From the NCBI GenBank assembly GCA_028875225.1, contig JAPPFB010000011.1:124001-188000 (forward strand): a DNA stretch of 64,000 nucleotides, written 5' to 3'. A program made the translations under genes and the position numbers. The DNA comes from Chloroflexota bacterium. GTDB lineage: Bacteria > Chloroflexota > Dehalococcoidia > Bin125. Below the pieces are notes generated by a model. That model was not told where the DNA came from and ran no database searches. It saw only the letters and a program-made list of their open reading frames with translations. Below, one piece after another: positions 12,189-21,254 of this stretch (within the stretch, counting starts at the first letter, position 1; each line of letters starts with the position of its first letter).

Positions 12189-12977
12189 TCAGGCCTGAGT
12201 CAGAATGTCCGCCGGCCCGCGTTCGCGTAGCGCGACGGTGTGTTCGAAATGGGCCGACAGGCTTCCGTCGGCGGTGACGACGGTCCAGCCATCGTCAAGG
12301 ACGGCGGTCGCCGGATCACCGATCGTCGCCATGGGCTCCAAGGCAACGACCATCCCACGACGCATGGTCATGCCGGAATCGCGGCGACCATAGTTGGGCA
12401 TACTGGGCGGTTCGTGCATGTCCCGTCCCACGCCGTGCCCAACGTAGCCGCGTACGACTCCGTAACCCGCTGATTCTATCACTTCCTGGATCGCTGCTCC
12501 GATGTCGCCTTTACGCACGCCGATGCTGGCTACCGAGATACCGGCCTGTAGCGACTCCGCTGTGACATCAAGCAACCGCTGCGCCTCGGCCGAGATCGAT
12601 CCGACGCCGAGTGTGATCGCCGAGTCTCCGACCCAGCCATTGATCGTGGCGCCGAGATCGATCGAGAGGATGTCGCCCTCTTCCAGTCGGCGTTCCGTCG
12701 CGAAGCCGTGCACGATCTGCTCGTTGAGCGAGGCACAGATCGTGTGCGGGAACCCCTGATAGCCGAGGAAGGTGGGGATCACATTGAGACGGGCGAACTT
12801 GTCCAGCACGTACTGGTCGAGTTCCGAGAGCTTGCGCCCAGGTTTGACCATCTCGGACAGTTCAGCCAGGGTTTCGCCCACCATCTGGCCGGCGGGCCGC
12901 ATCTGCTCGATTTCGGCTTCGCTCTTGAGAATGACCTGGCGGGGGCGCTGGGAGGTGGACATCGACGCTTCCGACAC
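12189..12977 (-). CDS. map: Methionine aminopeptidase, type I
   Basis: Removes the initiator methionine. The 262-residue protein has all five metal ligands (Asp107, Asp118, His181, Glu214, Glu245) and the catalytic His90 (IVHG). The frame starts with GTG at 12977, sharing one base with the adk stop (TAGTG); the ATG at 12962 is an alternative. No zinc-finger extension is present, so it is the short type-I form. Confidence 0.95.
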   Translation of the reverse strand: MSEASMSTSQRPRQVILKSEAEIEQMRPAGQMVGETLAELSEMVKPGRKLSELDQYVLDKFARLNVIPTFLGYQGFPHTICASLNEQIVHGFATERRLEEGDILSIDLGATINGWVGDSAITLGVGSISAEAQRLLDVTAESLQAGISVASIGVRKGDIGAAIQEVIESAGYGVVRGYVGHGVGRDMHEPPSMPNYGRRDSGMTMRRGMVVALEPMATIGDPATAVLDDGWTVVTADGSLSAHFEHTVALRERGPADILTQA

Positions 12978-13642
12978 TATTCGATCAGTTCCCGCAGACT
13001 CGCGTAAACGTCGTCTTCGACTTCCCCAGGAGACTGGTCGCCATTCACCCTCCTCAGCTTCCCAGCGGTCCCGTAGTACGCGATTAGAGGAGCAGTTTGG
13101 TCTGAATAAACCTGCAGCCTGAGCGCGATGGCCTCGGGTTGGTCATCATCCCGCTGCACCAGATCTACATTGTCACAACACGGATTCGCGTCGTCAGGTG
13201 GATTGAAATGCTTGTGGAAGACTGTGCCACAGCTGGAGCAGCTGATCCGGGCGCCGAGTCTGTTGTTGACAACTTCATCTGAAACGTCGATCAACACTGT
13301 CGCAGCAACCGCACCACTGCGGCTGGTCAGTGCTTCGTCCAATGCTTCGGCTTGTTCTCGCGTACGGGGGAACCCATCGAGCAGGCATCCGGCACTGGCA
13401 TCGTCGCGATCAATCCGTTCCAGGAGCATGCGAATGGTGACATCGTCAGGGACAAGTTCACCCTTGTCCATGTAACTCTTGGCCAGATTGCCTAACTCGG
13501 TGCCATTGCGCAAGTGTTCCCTAAAGAGGTCGCCTGTGGACACGTGAAGCAAGCCAGTACGCAAGGAGGCTCGCGTCGCCTGCGTTCCTTTACCGGCACC
13601 CGGAGGGCCGAGCAGGATGACAAAGTTTCTCTGGTCGGACAT
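12977..13642 (-). CDS. adk: Adenylate kinase
   Basis: Interconverts ATP + AMP and 2 ADP. The 221-residue protein is the long-lid form: P-loop GPPGAGKGT (12-20), AMP-site STGDLFRE near 35-42, LLDGFPRT near 87-94. The lid carries Cys135, Cys138 and a CCD group at 155-157 that can provide the remaining zinc ligands (Cys and Asp); the spacing differs by about one residue from the usual pattern. Its stop overlaps the map start. Placement after secY is the standard spc order. Confidence 0.96.
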   Translation of the reverse strand: MSDQRNFVILLGPPGAGKGTQATRASLRTGLLHVSTGDLFREHLRNGTELGNLAKSYMDKGELVPDDVTIRMLLERIDRDDASAGCLLDGFPRTREQAEALDEALTSRSGAVAATVLIDVSDEVVNNRLGARISCSSCGTVFHKHFNPPDDANPCCDNVDLVQRDDDQPEAIALRLQVYSDQTAPLIAYYGTAGKLRRVNGDQSPGEVEDDVYASLRELIE

Positions 13643-13644
13643 GA

Positions 13645-15393
13645 TTAGCGGATGAACCCTTCGTAGTTGCGCATCAGGAGTTGCGCCTCAATCTGTCTCA
13701 TTGTGTCGAGCGCAACGCCGACGACGATCAAGAGACCCGTCGACGAGATCGTGAGCGCTGTGGAATCGGGGATGAACTCGGTCGCGAGGAAGGGCACGAC
13801 GGCGACAAAGCCGAGGAACAACGCTCCCGCCCAGGTGATCCGCGCCAGCACGCGGTTGATGTAGTCCTGCGTCGGACGGCCTGGTCGGATCCCGGGGATG
13901 AATCCACCCTGTTTCTGCAGGTTTTCGGCGAGGTTCTGCTGCTGGAAGGTGACGAAGGTGTAGAAGAAGGTGAAGCCGACCACGAGGAGAAATGAGAGTC
14001 CCCAATAGGCCGGACGTCCGGGTGAGAGATTGAGCTGGACCCAATCCGCCGCTCGGATGATCCAGCCGGGACGTTCACCGAGCGTCTGGCCCTCGGCGAT
14101 GGCGGGGGTCAGGGGGTCGTCTGGCTCATGCAGGTGAGTCTTGATCTCGGACACCGCAATGAAGTTGCCTTCGCGGTCGGCCAGCCGAATCGGTTCCTCG
14201 GAGATTTCATTCGCGTCGATCCGCCACGCATACAAGGTCTCACCGGAAACTGGGTCAGAAGTGGTCTCGACCTGCGTGAGGACGTTGGAGTCGGAGTTGG
14301 AGTTGATCCGGTCGAGCACGGTCTGGAAGGTGTCCTCTTCCCGGTTCCACTCGATGATGCCGTCGTTGACGACAAACTCACCCGACGCGTCGAGAGCGGG
14401 GAGCAGTGTTGCCAACGAGGTGTCAGCGTCTTCGCGGGTGAAGGGCAGTTCGACTGCGACCTGTGTTTGTGACTCTTCGCCAGCGGCCCCGGTGATCCAG
14501 CCTGCCAGGACCGAGGGGAAGATGATGATCGAGAAGGCGAAGATCAGCGGGATCATGCCTGCCGAGTTGACGCGTAAGGGGACGTAGGACTGACCGCTCT
14601 GGCGGTACATCCTCCCGCCTCTGAACACCGATCGGGCATATTGAACGGGAATCCTCCGCTGCGCCTCCTGGAAGAACACGATCAGCGCCACCAGGGCAAT
14701 CGCGATTGCGATCACGACGGCGATGCCCGACCAGCCGATGTCGGAGAGTCGGACCGAGTTGAACAGGGTGGGGAAACTGGCCACGATGCCGGCGAAGATG
14801 ATCAGCGAGATGCCGTTGCCGACGCCCTTTTCGGTGATCAGCTCGCCCAGCCAGATCAGGAACATGGTGCCGGCGGTCATGGTCATCAGGGCGGAGATGG
14901 TGGGCAGCCATTCCTCGGCGCCGAAGCCGATGCCCGTGATGGCTCGGGCGTTTTCCAGCAGCAACAACTGTCCGTAGCCCTGGACGAGCGACATCGGCAC
15001 GGCCAGCCAGTAGGTGTAGAGCTGGATGCGGTTGCGGCCCGACTCACCCTCCTGGGCCAGCGCCTGCAGCTTGGGAATCATCGGCTGCATCAGGTTCATC
15101 ACGATCGAGGCCGTGATGTAGGGATAGACGCCGAGCGCGACGATCGACAGGTTGTCGAGGCCGCCGCCGGAGAACAGGTTGAGGAAGCCGAGGACCGGGT
15201 TGTTGTCCAGCGCGTTTTCGAGCTGGGTCTTGTTGATGTCGGGAATCGGAACGTGCGCAACCAGCCGGAACACGACCAGCATGGCCAGCGTGAACGCGAC
15301 CTTCTGGCGGACGTCCGGCTGGCGCCAGGCGTCGACCAGCGCCTGCAGCAGCTTAGGCCTCGTCGGCCCCGCTGCTGTCTGCGTTCTCTGCAT
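13645..15393 (-). CDS. secY: Protein translocase subunit SecY with a large loop insertion
   Basis: Forms the membrane pore of the Sec translocase. I chose the ATG at 15393: it has GAGGT five bases upstream and overlaps rplO by 41 bp; the upstream frame is a shadow of rplO. The product is 582 residues, against about 430-450 for normal SecY. TM segments match the family (TM1 at 33-49, plug region DNLSIVALGVYPYITAS near 80-96, FFQEAQRRIPVQY in the C4 loop near 240-252, GFIPGIRPGRPT in the C5 loop near 497-508). The excess lies in the extracytoplasmic loop between TM7 (about 279-300) and TM8 (about 462-480): residues ~305-445 are hydrophilic, acidic and not recognised. Confidence 0.95.
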   Translation of the reverse strand: MQRTQTAAGPTRPKLLQALVDAWRQPDVRQKVAFTLAMLVVFRLVAHVPIPDINKTQLENALDNNPVLGFLNLFSGGGLDNLSIVALGVYPYITASIVMNLMQPMIPKLQALAQEGESGRNRIQLYTYWLAVPMSLVQGYGQLLLLENARAITGIGFGAEEWLPTISALMTMTAGTMFLIWLGELITEKGVGNGISLIIFAGIVASFPTLFNSVRLSDIGWSGIAVVIAIAIALVALIVFFQEAQRRIPVQYARSVFRGGRMYRQSGQSYVPLRVNSAGMIPLIFAFSIIIFPSVLAGWITGAAGEESQTQVAVELPFTREDADTSLATLLPALDASGEFVVNDGIIEWNREEDTFQTVLDRINSNSDSNVLTQVETTSDPVSGETLYAWRIDANEISEEPIRLADREGNFIAVSEIKTHLHEPDDPLTPAIAEGQTLGERPGWIIRAADWVQLNLSPGRPAYWGLSFLLVVGFTFFYTFVTFQQQNLAENLQKQGGFIPGIRPGRPTQDYINRVLARITWAGALFLGFVAVVPFLATEFIPDSTALTISSTGLLIVVGVALDTMRQIEAQLLMRNYEGFIR

Positions 15394-15844
15394 TGATGAC
15401 CTCAACACTGCCGCCGGCGGCAACGATCTTCGCTTGCGCGGCCGGAGAGATTCGTTCCACGCGCAGGTGCAGGGCGCCGGTGATCTCGCCACCGGCGAGC
15501 ACCTTGAACCGCTGGGTCGCACGCCGCAGGAGACCCGCGGCGACGAGCGCGTCTGCATCGACCGTATCACCGTCCGTGAACCGGCGGTCCAAATCGACGA
15601 CATTGATCGGCTGCGCATGCACACGGAAGGGCGCTTTGAACCCTTTGCGGCGCGGGAGGGTCCGCATCATTGACATGGCGCCGCCCTCGAACACGGAGTT
15701 GTAGTCGCGACCGGCCCGGGAGCGCTGACCCTTGAGCCCGCGACCGGAATAGGTTCCCTTGCCTGAGGCGTTGCCCCGGCCCACCCGTTTGCGCCGCTTG
15801 CGCGACCCGGGCGCCGGGCTCAGATCATTCAGTCGCAGGACCAT
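15353..15844 (-). CDS. rplO: 50S ribosomal protein L15
   Basis: The 163-residue protein has the L15 N terminus (LNDLSPAPGSRKRRKRVGRG, then GRGLKGQRSRAG) and the C-terminal globular domain with LKVLAGGEIT-like and AAGGSVEVI segments. About 12 extra Asp/Glu/Ala/Ser residues end it. Its ATG shares a base with the rpmD stop (TAATG). Confidence 0.96.
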   Translation of the reverse strand: MVLRLNDLSPAPGSRKRRKRVGRGNASGKGTYSGRGLKGQRSRAGRDYNSVFEGGAMSMMRTLPRRKGFKAPFRVHAQPINVVDLDRRFTDGDTVDADALVAAGLLRRATQRFKVLAGGEITGALHLRVERISPAAQAKIVAAGGSVEVINAENADSSGADEA

Positions 15845-16032
15845 TACTCGTCCTCGATTTCCGTCACGGTGACGAGGTGGGAGACCTTGCGCAACATCCC
15901 ACGAACGTCTGGAGTGTCATCCTTGGTTGTGCTCTGGCCCAGTTTGCGAAGACCCAGCGAACGAATCGTGTGGCCCTGGTCGGCGCGATAGCCGATGGCC
16001 GATTTGGTATAGGTGATCTTGAGCGTCGGCAT
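15844..16032 (-). CDS. rpmD: 50S ribosomal protein L30
   Basis: The 62-residue protein is a normal bacterial L30: [29 protein letters not shown] region followed by [13 protein letters not shown]. It lies between rpsE and rplO, which is its usual place, and overlaps rplO by one base. Confidence 0.96.
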   Translation of the reverse strand: MPTLKITYTKSAIGYRADQGHTIRSLGLRKLGQSTTKDDTPDVRGMLRKVSHLVTVTEIEDE

Positions 16033-16038
16033 ATCGTG

Positions 16039-16656
16039 CTACTCGCTCGCGCCGGCGGCCGCGAGTTCAGCGCCGACCTCGGCCGTCTCGACCGGCTCGG
16101 TCGGCTCTGCCACTGGTTCGTCGGGGAGTCGTCCGGCCAGACGCAAGCGCTCGCGCCGGACCTGAACCGGGTCACGAAGCTCCGTCAGTGCTCGCCGGGT
16201 GGCTTGCACGACGTTGACGACGTTGTTCGATCCGAGCGACTTGGAGAGCACGTTGCGCAATCCGACGGCTTCGAGCACGGCGCGTACGCCACCGCCGGCG
16301 ATCACGCCGGTTCCTGGCGCCGCCGGCTTGAGCAACACCTTCGATGCGCAGAACTGAGCCGTGATCGGATGCGGGATCGTGCCGTTGCGAATTGGCACAG
16401 CAATCATGTCGCGCCGGGCAATCGTCGAGCCTTTGCGAATCGCGTCGGGCACTTCGTTGGCGCGACCGATGCCAATACCGACGCGGCCGTTGCCGTCGCC
16501 GACGACCACAACCGAAGTGAAGGAAAATCGACGGCCACCCTTGACCACCTTGGCCACGCGCGAGACGGAGACCACCTTCTCGATGATGTCGTCCTGTGGT
16601 TCGTCGCGGTCACGCCGGCGTCCCCGTCCGCGTCCACCGTCTCGTTGTTGAACCAT
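16039..16656 (-). CDS. rpsE: 30S ribosomal protein S5 with acidic tail
   Basis: The S5 core is clear ([19 protein letters not shown] near 29-47, [20 protein letters not shown] near 51-70, [18 protein letters not shown] near 113-130). Total length is 205 residues, against about 165 usual. The N terminus is Arg/Asp-rich and the last ~30 residues are Glu/Pro/Ala-rich and acidic. S5 shapes decoding fidelity at the mRNA entry side. Confidence 0.96.
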   Translation of the reverse strand: MVQQRDGGRGRGRRRDRDEPQDDIIEKVVSVSRVAKVVKGGRRFSFTSVVVVGDGNGRVGIGIGRANEVPDAIRKGSTIARRDMIAVPIRNGTIPHPITAQFCASKVLLKPAAPGTGVIAGGGVRAVLEAVGLRNVLSKSLGSNNVVNVVQATRRALTELRDPVQVRRERLRLAGRLPDEPVAEPTEPVETAEVGAELAAAGASE

Positions 16657-16695
16657 CTGCAGCTCCTGCTCCCGATTGAGCGTAGGGGGTTGTGC

Positions 16696-17079
16696 CTAGA
16701 AAACCAGGCCGCCTTCGCGGGCGGCCTCGGCCAGCGCGCGAACGCGTCCGTGGTAGAGATAGCCAGCCCGGTCGAATACGACGGTTGAGATCCCGGCCTC
16801 CTGTGCGACCTGCGCCAGTTGGCGGCCCACCGCTCGCGCGCTGGCCTGTTTGCCGGAACCATCGTCGTCGCCCACAGCAGCGGCGGTTGAGCCGAGGTCG
16901 GAGGCACTGGCCAGCGTGACGCCCGAGTCGTCGTCGATGATCTGTCCGTAGATGTGGCGAGCTGAGCGATACACGCAGAGCCGAGGCCGCCGCGCGGTAC
17001 CGTGCACGCGCTTGCGTACACGCAGATGCCGACGTTTGCGCGCAGCTCTGTTCGTGCGTCGCTTGCTGCGAACCGTCAT
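16696..17079 (-). CDS. rplR: 50S ribosomal protein L18
   Basis: The 127-residue protein has the L18 pattern: [37 protein letters not shown] and the C-terminal [26 protein letters not shown]18 binds 5S rRNA. Order rplF-rplR-rpsE is as usual. Confidence 0.97.
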   Translation of the reverse strand: MTVRSKRRTNRAARKRRHLRVRKRVHGTARRPRLCVYRSARHIYGQIIDDDSGVTLASASDLGSTAAAVGDDDGSGKQASARAVGRQLAQVAQEAGISTVVFDRAGYLYHGRVRALAEAAREGGLVF

Positions 17080-17116
17080 CTCATGTTCTCCACATCATCC
17101 TGCGCCCAGGTCGGGG

Positions 17117-17653
17117 TTAGCCGATGGCGCTCTTGCCCTGCTTACGGCGAACCCACTCGCCCCGGTAACGAATGCCCTTGCCCTTGTAGGGCTCGGGCGG
17201 GCGGACCGCTCGGATTTCGGCGGCCTGCTGGCCGACGACCTGTTTGTCTGCCCCACGCACGTGGACCAACTGACCCTCGACGGTGAATTCGATTCCATCG
17301 GGCGGGTCCTTGCGCACCAGATGCGAGTAGCCGACGCGCAGGACCAAGGTCTGGCCGTCCATCTCGGCGCGGTAACCGGTGCCCTGGATCTCGAGCGTCT
17401 TTGACCAACCGTCGGTGACGCCCGTGACCATGTTCTGGATCAGGGCTCGTACCAGGCCGTGATGGGAGCGGTGTTCGCGCCGATCGCTTGGGCGGGTAAC
17501 GATCACCTCGTGTTCGCCCAACGATATGTGCAGGTCTCGATGCACGTGCTGAGCCAATTCTCCGCGCGGACCCTTGACGGAGACGTGGCCCGGTTCGATT
17601 GTCACATCGACGCCGGCGGGTACCGGCACGGGCAGACGGCCAACTCGACTCAT
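17117..17653 (-). CDS. rplF: 50S ribosomal protein L6
   Basis: The ATG at 17653 (MSRVGRLPVPVP) gives the normal 178 residues; the frame upstream is a shadow. Two L6 repeats are visible, with the second ending in PPEPYKGKGIRYRGEWVRRKQGKS, the family signature. L6 sits near the factor-binding site of the 50S subunit. Confidence 0.97.
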   Translation of the reverse strand: MSRVGRLPVPVPAGVDVTIEPGHVSVKGPRGELAQHVHRDLHISLGEHEVIVTRPSDRREHRSHHGLVRALIQNMVTGVTDGWSKTLEIQGTGYRAEMDGQTLVLRVGYSHLVRKDPPDGIEFTVEGQLVHVRGADKQVVGQQAAEIRAVRPPEPYKGKGIRYRGEWVRRKQGKSAIG

Positions 17654-17684
17654 CGTCCCGCTCCCATCCCGTATTCGTAAATTG

Positions 17685-18089
17685 TTACCAGACGAAGCAC
17701 AGCACTTCTCCACCGACGTTCTCGCGCCGCGCCTGCGCACCGGTCATGACGCCTCGCGGGGTCGTGAGGATAGCCACGCCCAGTCCACCGTACGGTCGCG
17801 GAATCTCGCGCCGCTGCACGTAGACTCGGAGGCCGGGCCGGGAGACGCGCTTGAGTCCAGTGACGACCGAGGTTCCTTCCTCGTCGTACAGCAACTCGAC
17901 ATCAATGTCGCGCCCAGCGCGGCCGGCTCGATCCTTGACCTCAAACGAACGAATGAAGCCTTCCTCGGCCAACACGTTGGCGATCGAGATCTTCATGTTC
18001 GACGCCGGGATTTCCACGCGCGGGTGCCCGGCGTGGATGGCGTTGCGGATGCGTGTCAGCATGTCGGCGACGGGGTCAGTCACTGGCAT
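17685..18089 (-). CDS. rpsH: 30S ribosomal protein S8
   Basis: The 134-residue protein matches S8: DPVADMLTRIRNAIHAGHPRVEIPAS at the N terminus and the C-terminal RPYGGLGVAILTTPRGVMTG with GGEVLCFVW at the end. It follows rplE directly; rpsN, normally between them, is absent (73-bp gap). Confidence 0.97.
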   Translation of the reverse strand: MPVTDPVADMLTRIRNAIHAGHPRVEIPASNMKISIANVLAEEGFIRSFEVKDRAGRAGRDIDVELLYDEEGTSVVTGLKRVSRPGLRVYVQRREIPRPYGGLGVAILTTPRGVMTGAQARRENVGGEVLCFVW

Positions 18090-18136
18090 TGCGATTCCTG
18101 CCTGCTCGCACAGTTCCTGCTATTCATTGCTGTTTC

Positions 18137-18175
18137 TCACTGGGTCCGTTCACTGGTCTCGCTCACTGGTTTCGC
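18137..18175 (-). repeat. Three 13-bp tandem repeats across the rplE stop codon
   Basis: On the minus strand the units are GCGAAACCAGTGA, GCGAGACCAGTGA and ACGGACCCAGTGA. The first contains the rplE stop. Because 13 is not a multiple of 3, the three TGA triplets fall in all three reading frames, making a triple-frame stop before rpsH. Confidence 0.85.
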
Positions 18176-18738
18176 TCAAAGGGGAAACCAAGCAGCTCAA
18201 GCAGCCGACGACCCTCGGCGTCGGTGCGGGCGGTGGTGATGATGTTGACCTGCAGTCCGCGCACCTTGTCGACATTGCCATAGTCGATCTCGGGGTAGAC
18301 GATCTGCTCGCGAATACCCAGCGAGTAGTTGCCGCGGCCATCGAAGGCCGTGCGCGAAACGCCCTGGAAATCGCGGATACGCGGCAGCGCGGCGTTGATC
18401 GTGCGGTCGAGGAACTCCCACATTCGCGCGCCGCGCAGCGTGCATGAGACCCCGACATTGTTGCCTTCGCGCAGCTTGAAGTTGGCGATTGACTTCTTCG
18501 CCTTGTTGACGACCGGCTTCTGGCCGCAAATCGTGGTCATGTCGGTAACGCAGTTCTCGAGGATGGACGCGCCTCCGGGTCCGAGCGATTCACCGACGCC
18601 TGAGTTGACGACGACCTTGGTCACGCGGGGCACCTGCATCACGTTCTCGTAGCTGAATTCCTCGAACAGGCGAGGCGCGATCTCATCGTTGAAGCGCTGC
18701 TTGAGGCGCGGAGCTGTTGCCGATCCGTTCGTGGTCAT
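18163..18738 (-). CDS. rplE: 50S ribosomal protein L5
   Basis: The ATG at 18738 shares one base with the rplX stop (TGATG), giving 191 residues. L5 features are clear: RLKQRFNDEIAPRLFEEF, VVVNSGVGES, CGQKPVVNKAKKSIANFKLREG and the C-terminal GLQVNIITTARTDAEGRRLLELLGFPF. L5 binds 5S rRNA. The last codons and the stop lie in a 13-bp tandem repeat. Confidence 0.97.
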   Translation of the reverse strand: MTTNGSATAPRLKQRFNDEIAPRLFEEFSYENVMQVPRVTKVVVNSGVGESLGPGGASILENCVTDMTTICGQKPVVNKAKKSIANFKLREGNNVGVSCTLRGARMWEFLDRTINAALPRIRDFQGVSRTAFDGRGNYSLGIREQIVYPEIDYGNVDKVRGLQVNIITTARTDAEGRRLLELLGFPFERNQ

Positions 18739-19052
18739 CAGTCGATATCCCCATCGCATTTGCGGCAGACACGGGTCTTGAAGCCGTCGGCGCGGACGCG
18801 GAATCCGACCCGCGACGGGCGGTCGCAGACGGGACAGACGACACTGACCTTTGACTCATGCAGCGCGGCTTCGCGTTCGATGATGCCGGCCGGGGCGCCC
18901 ATCTGGGTCGGGCGCATGTGACGTTTGACCATGTTGACGCCCGTCACGATCACTCGATCGTTCTTGGGGAAGACCTGACGCACCTGCCCGCGACGACCGC
19001 GATCCTTGCCGCTGCGGACCTCGACCAGATCGTCCCGTTGCACGCGTCGCAT
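18738..19052 (-). CDS. rplX: 50S ribosomal protein L24, zinc-binding type
   Basis: The 104-residue protein has the KOW motif near the N terminus (DDLVEVRSGKDRGRRGQVRQVFP) and the L24 block GVNMVKRHMRPTQ. Cys73, Cys76, Cys96 and Cys99 form a CxxC...CxxC zinc site, the C+ form seen in many Gram-positive-type bacteria. L24 starts 50S assembly. Confidence 0.97.
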   Translation of the reverse strand: MRRVQRDDLVEVRSGKDRGRRGQVRQVFPKNDRVIVTGVNMVKRHMRPTQMGAPAGIIEREAALHESKVSVVCPVCDRPSRVGFRVRADGFKTRVCRKCDGDID

Positions 19053-19424
19053 CTAGACCACCTCCGGGGCGAGCGAGACGATGCGCATGAAGTCGCGCTC
19101 GCGCAGCTCACGGGCGACCGGACCGAGGATTCGCGTGCCAGTCGGATTCTGTCCATCGGCCGCCAGGATGACGGCCGCATTGTCGTCGAAGCGGATGTAT
19201 GAGCCGTCGACCCGGCGGTACTGCTTGGCGACGCGCACGATGACGGCGCGCACGACCTGCCCGGCGCGGATCTCGCGGCCGGGGTCGGCCTGTTTGACGG
19301 TCGCAACAATCGTGTCACCGACCGATGCGTAGCGGCGTTTCGTCCCGCCGAGCACGCGGATGCACTTGATCACCCTGGCGCCGGAGTTATCGGCGACGCG
19401 CAACGAAGATTCCTGCTGGATCAC
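19053..19424 (-). CDS. rplN: 50S ribosomal protein L14
   Basis: The 123-residue protein is a standard L14: [27 protein letters not shown] at the start, [12 protein letters not shown] in the middle and [23 protein letters not shown] at the end. It overlaps the rpsQ stop by 4 bp (ATGA). Confidence 0.97.
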   Translation of the reverse strand: MIQQESSLRVADNSGARVIKCIRVLGGTKRRYASVGDTIVATVKQADPGREIRAGQVVRAVIVRVAKQYRRVDGSYIRFDDNAAVILAADGQNPTGTRILGPVARELRERDFMRIVSLAPEVV

Positions 19425-19762
19425 TCGGAATCCTCGCGATCTGCCGTGGCATCTGTGACATCCTCGGCTGCGTCTTCGAGCGAAGGCGCGCCGATCTCCT
19501 GAGGTTGAATCTCGGCCACGACTCGGCGCTCGAGAATCTCAACGACGCGCCACGACTTGCGCTTCGACAGCGGTCGGCATTCTTCAATCAACACCGAGTC
19601 GCCGATCTTGCAGTCATTGCCCTCGTCGTGAGCCAGGTAGCGCTTGCGACGGCGCATAATTTTCTTGTAGAGCGGGTGACGCACCGTGCGTTCGACACGC
19701 ACCGACACGGTCTTGTGGCGCGCATCCGCGACGGCGACCCCGACACGTCGTTTGCGGGCCAT
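19421..19762 (-). CDS. rpsQ: 30S ribosomal protein S17 with acidic tail
   Basis: Residues 1-85 are a normal S17 ([27 protein letters not shown], then [24 protein letters not shown]). About 27 acidic residues follow (Glu/Asp/Ala/Thr), absent from typical S17. It overlaps rplN by 4 bp. Confidence 0.96.
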   Translation of the reverse strand: MARKRRVGVAVADARHKTVSVRVERTVRHPLYKKIMRRRKRYLAHDEGNDCKIGDSVLIEECRPLSKRKSWRVVEILERRVVAEIQPQEIGAPSLEDAAEDVTDATADREDSE

Positions 19763-19765
19763 CGG

Positions 19766-20098
19766 CTATTCTTCCTCGCTCCCCGCGTCGCCGTCGAGCT
19801 GATCGACGGTCTCGGCAGGCTCTTCAACTTCTTCTGTTTCGTTGCCTGGTTCAGCGTCAGCCACGCGGGCGAGCGGTTCGATCGGCGTGCCGGCGGCTTC
19901 GGCCAGTTGACGCTCTCGGAGGATCGTCCGCAGCCGCGCTACCTGTCGACGTGCCTGGCGCATGGCCATGGGATTCTGCAGTTGACGCGTACCACGCTGG
20001 AACTGCAGATTGAACACCTCACGGTACGCCTCGTTGATCGCTTCGCCGAGTTCGCTGTCGGTCATCGCTCGTGCTTCGTCGGCCAGTGCGTTGGGCAT
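19766..20098 (-). CDS. rpmC: 50S ribosomal protein L29 with acidic tail
   Basis: L29 is normally about 65 residues. Here residues ~8-70 form the two-helix L29 body (DSELGEAINEAYREVFNLQFQRGTRQLQNPMAMRQARRQVARLRTIL region), and ~40 residues rich in Glu, Asp, Pro and Ala follow. The position between rplP and rpsQ and the core leave no doubt about identity. L29 lies at the exit tunnel, so the tail would project where nascent chains emerge. Confidence 0.95.
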   Translation of the reverse strand: MPNALADEARAMTDSELGEAINEAYREVFNLQFQRGTRQLQNPMAMRQARRQVARLRTILRERQLAEAAGTPIEPLARVADAEPGNETEEVEEPAETVDQLDGDAGSEEE

Positions 20099-20100
20099 TG

Positions 20101-20520
20101 CTAGACCACCTCCGCCTCACGCACGACGACCCGCGTACGCACCGGCAGCTTGTGGCTGGCGCGTCGCAGCGCCTCGCGAGCATCGGCTTCGGGCACTCCG
20201 GCCAGTTCGAACAGCACACGTCCGGGCTTGACCACGGCCACCCACTTCTCGGGCGCGCCCTTGCCTTTGCCCATTCGCGTCTCGGCCGGCTTCTGGGTCA
20301 CGGACTTGTCGGGAAAGACGCGAATCCAGACCTTGCCGCCGCGCTTGACGTAGTGCGTGATGGCGCGACGCGCGGCTTCAATCTGTCGGCCGTCGACCCA
20401 GGCGGCGTCCAAGGACTGGAGCCCGATCTCGCCGAATGCCACGGAGTTTCCCGTTTGCGCCATTCCGCGCCGGCGCCCGCGGTGGTGCTTGCGCCACTTG
20501 ACTCGTCTAGGTTGGAGCAT
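20101..20520 (-). CDS. rplP: 50S ribosomal protein L16
   Basis: The ATG at 20520 shares a base with the rpsC stop (TGATG) and gives 139 residues with the family start [58 protein letters not shown] is the conserved L16 core. The frame upstream is a shadow of rpsC. Confidence 0.97.
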   Translation of the reverse strand: MLQPRRVKWRKHHRGRRRGMAQTGNSVAFGEIGLQSLDAAWVDGRQIEAARRAITHYVKRGGKVWIRVFPDKSVTQKPAETRMGKGKGAPEKWVAVVKPGRVLFELAGVPEADAREALRRASHKLPVRTRVVVREAEVV

Positions 20521-21230
20521 CAGCGGCCTCCCCGCCTGGCGGCAGCGGCCGGCTCGATCGCCAGCGCCGGGCCGCCCGATGTCTCGGTATCCGCTTCGAA
20601 GGGCAGAATCTCGCCCTTGTAGATCCAGACCTTGACGCCGATCCGCCCAAACACCGTCTTGGCTTCGGCAAAGCCGTAGTCGATGTCGGCGCGCAGGGTG
20701 TGCAGCGGAACTCGTCCGGACATCTCCTGGGCCTTGCGCGACATCTCCGCGCCGCCCAAACGGCCGGAAATGATGATCTTGGCGCCTTCCGCTCCGCGCT
20801 GCATGGTGCGCTGAACGGCCTGTTTGATCGCGCGGCGGAACGCGATCCGGCGCTCCATCTGTTCGGCCACGTTGCGTGCGACCAGCTGGGCATCCAACTC
20901 CGGCACCCTGATCTCGGAAACGTCGACCCGCAGCCGAATTGGCCGGGAGATGAGACCTTCCAAATCGCGCCGCAACTCCTCGACGTTCTGTCCGCCGCGT
21001 CCGATCACGATGCCCGGCTTCGCCGTGTGCAGTTTGACGCCAAGCTGGTTCGCGTTGCGCTCGATGTCGATGCGCGAGATCATCGCCTCGCTCATGCGGT
21101 CGTTGATGAAGTCCCGGATTTTCCGATCCTCTGCGAGCAGTTCGGCGTATTGCTTGTCCGAGTACCACTGAGAGCGCCATTCGTAGATGGTGCCGATACG
21201 GAAGCTGGTTGGGTGTACTTTCTGGCCCAT
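20520..21230 (-). CDS. rpsC: 30S ribosomal protein S3
   Basis: The 236-residue protein begins [13 protein letters not shown] and contains the KH RNA-binding motif GIVIGRGGQ (about 73-81). The C-terminal domain has [10 protein letters not shown] and [15 protein letters not shown] ~25-residue Ala/Gly/Glu tail follows. S3 lines the mRNA entry channel. Confidence 0.97.
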   Translation of the reverse strand: MGQKVHPTSFRIGTIYEWRSQWYSDKQYAELLAEDRKIRDFINDRMSEAMISRIDIERNANQLGVKLHTAKPGIVIGRGGQNVEELRRDLEGLISRPIRLRVDVSEIRVPELDAQLVARNVAEQMERRIAFRRAIKQAVQRTMQRGAEGAKIIISGRLGGAEMSRKAQEMSGRVPLHTLRADIDYGFAEAKTVFGRIGVKVWIYKGEILPFEADTETSGGPALAIEPAAAARRGGR

Positions 21231-21254
21231 AGCGGTGTCCCGTCCTCCGTGTCC

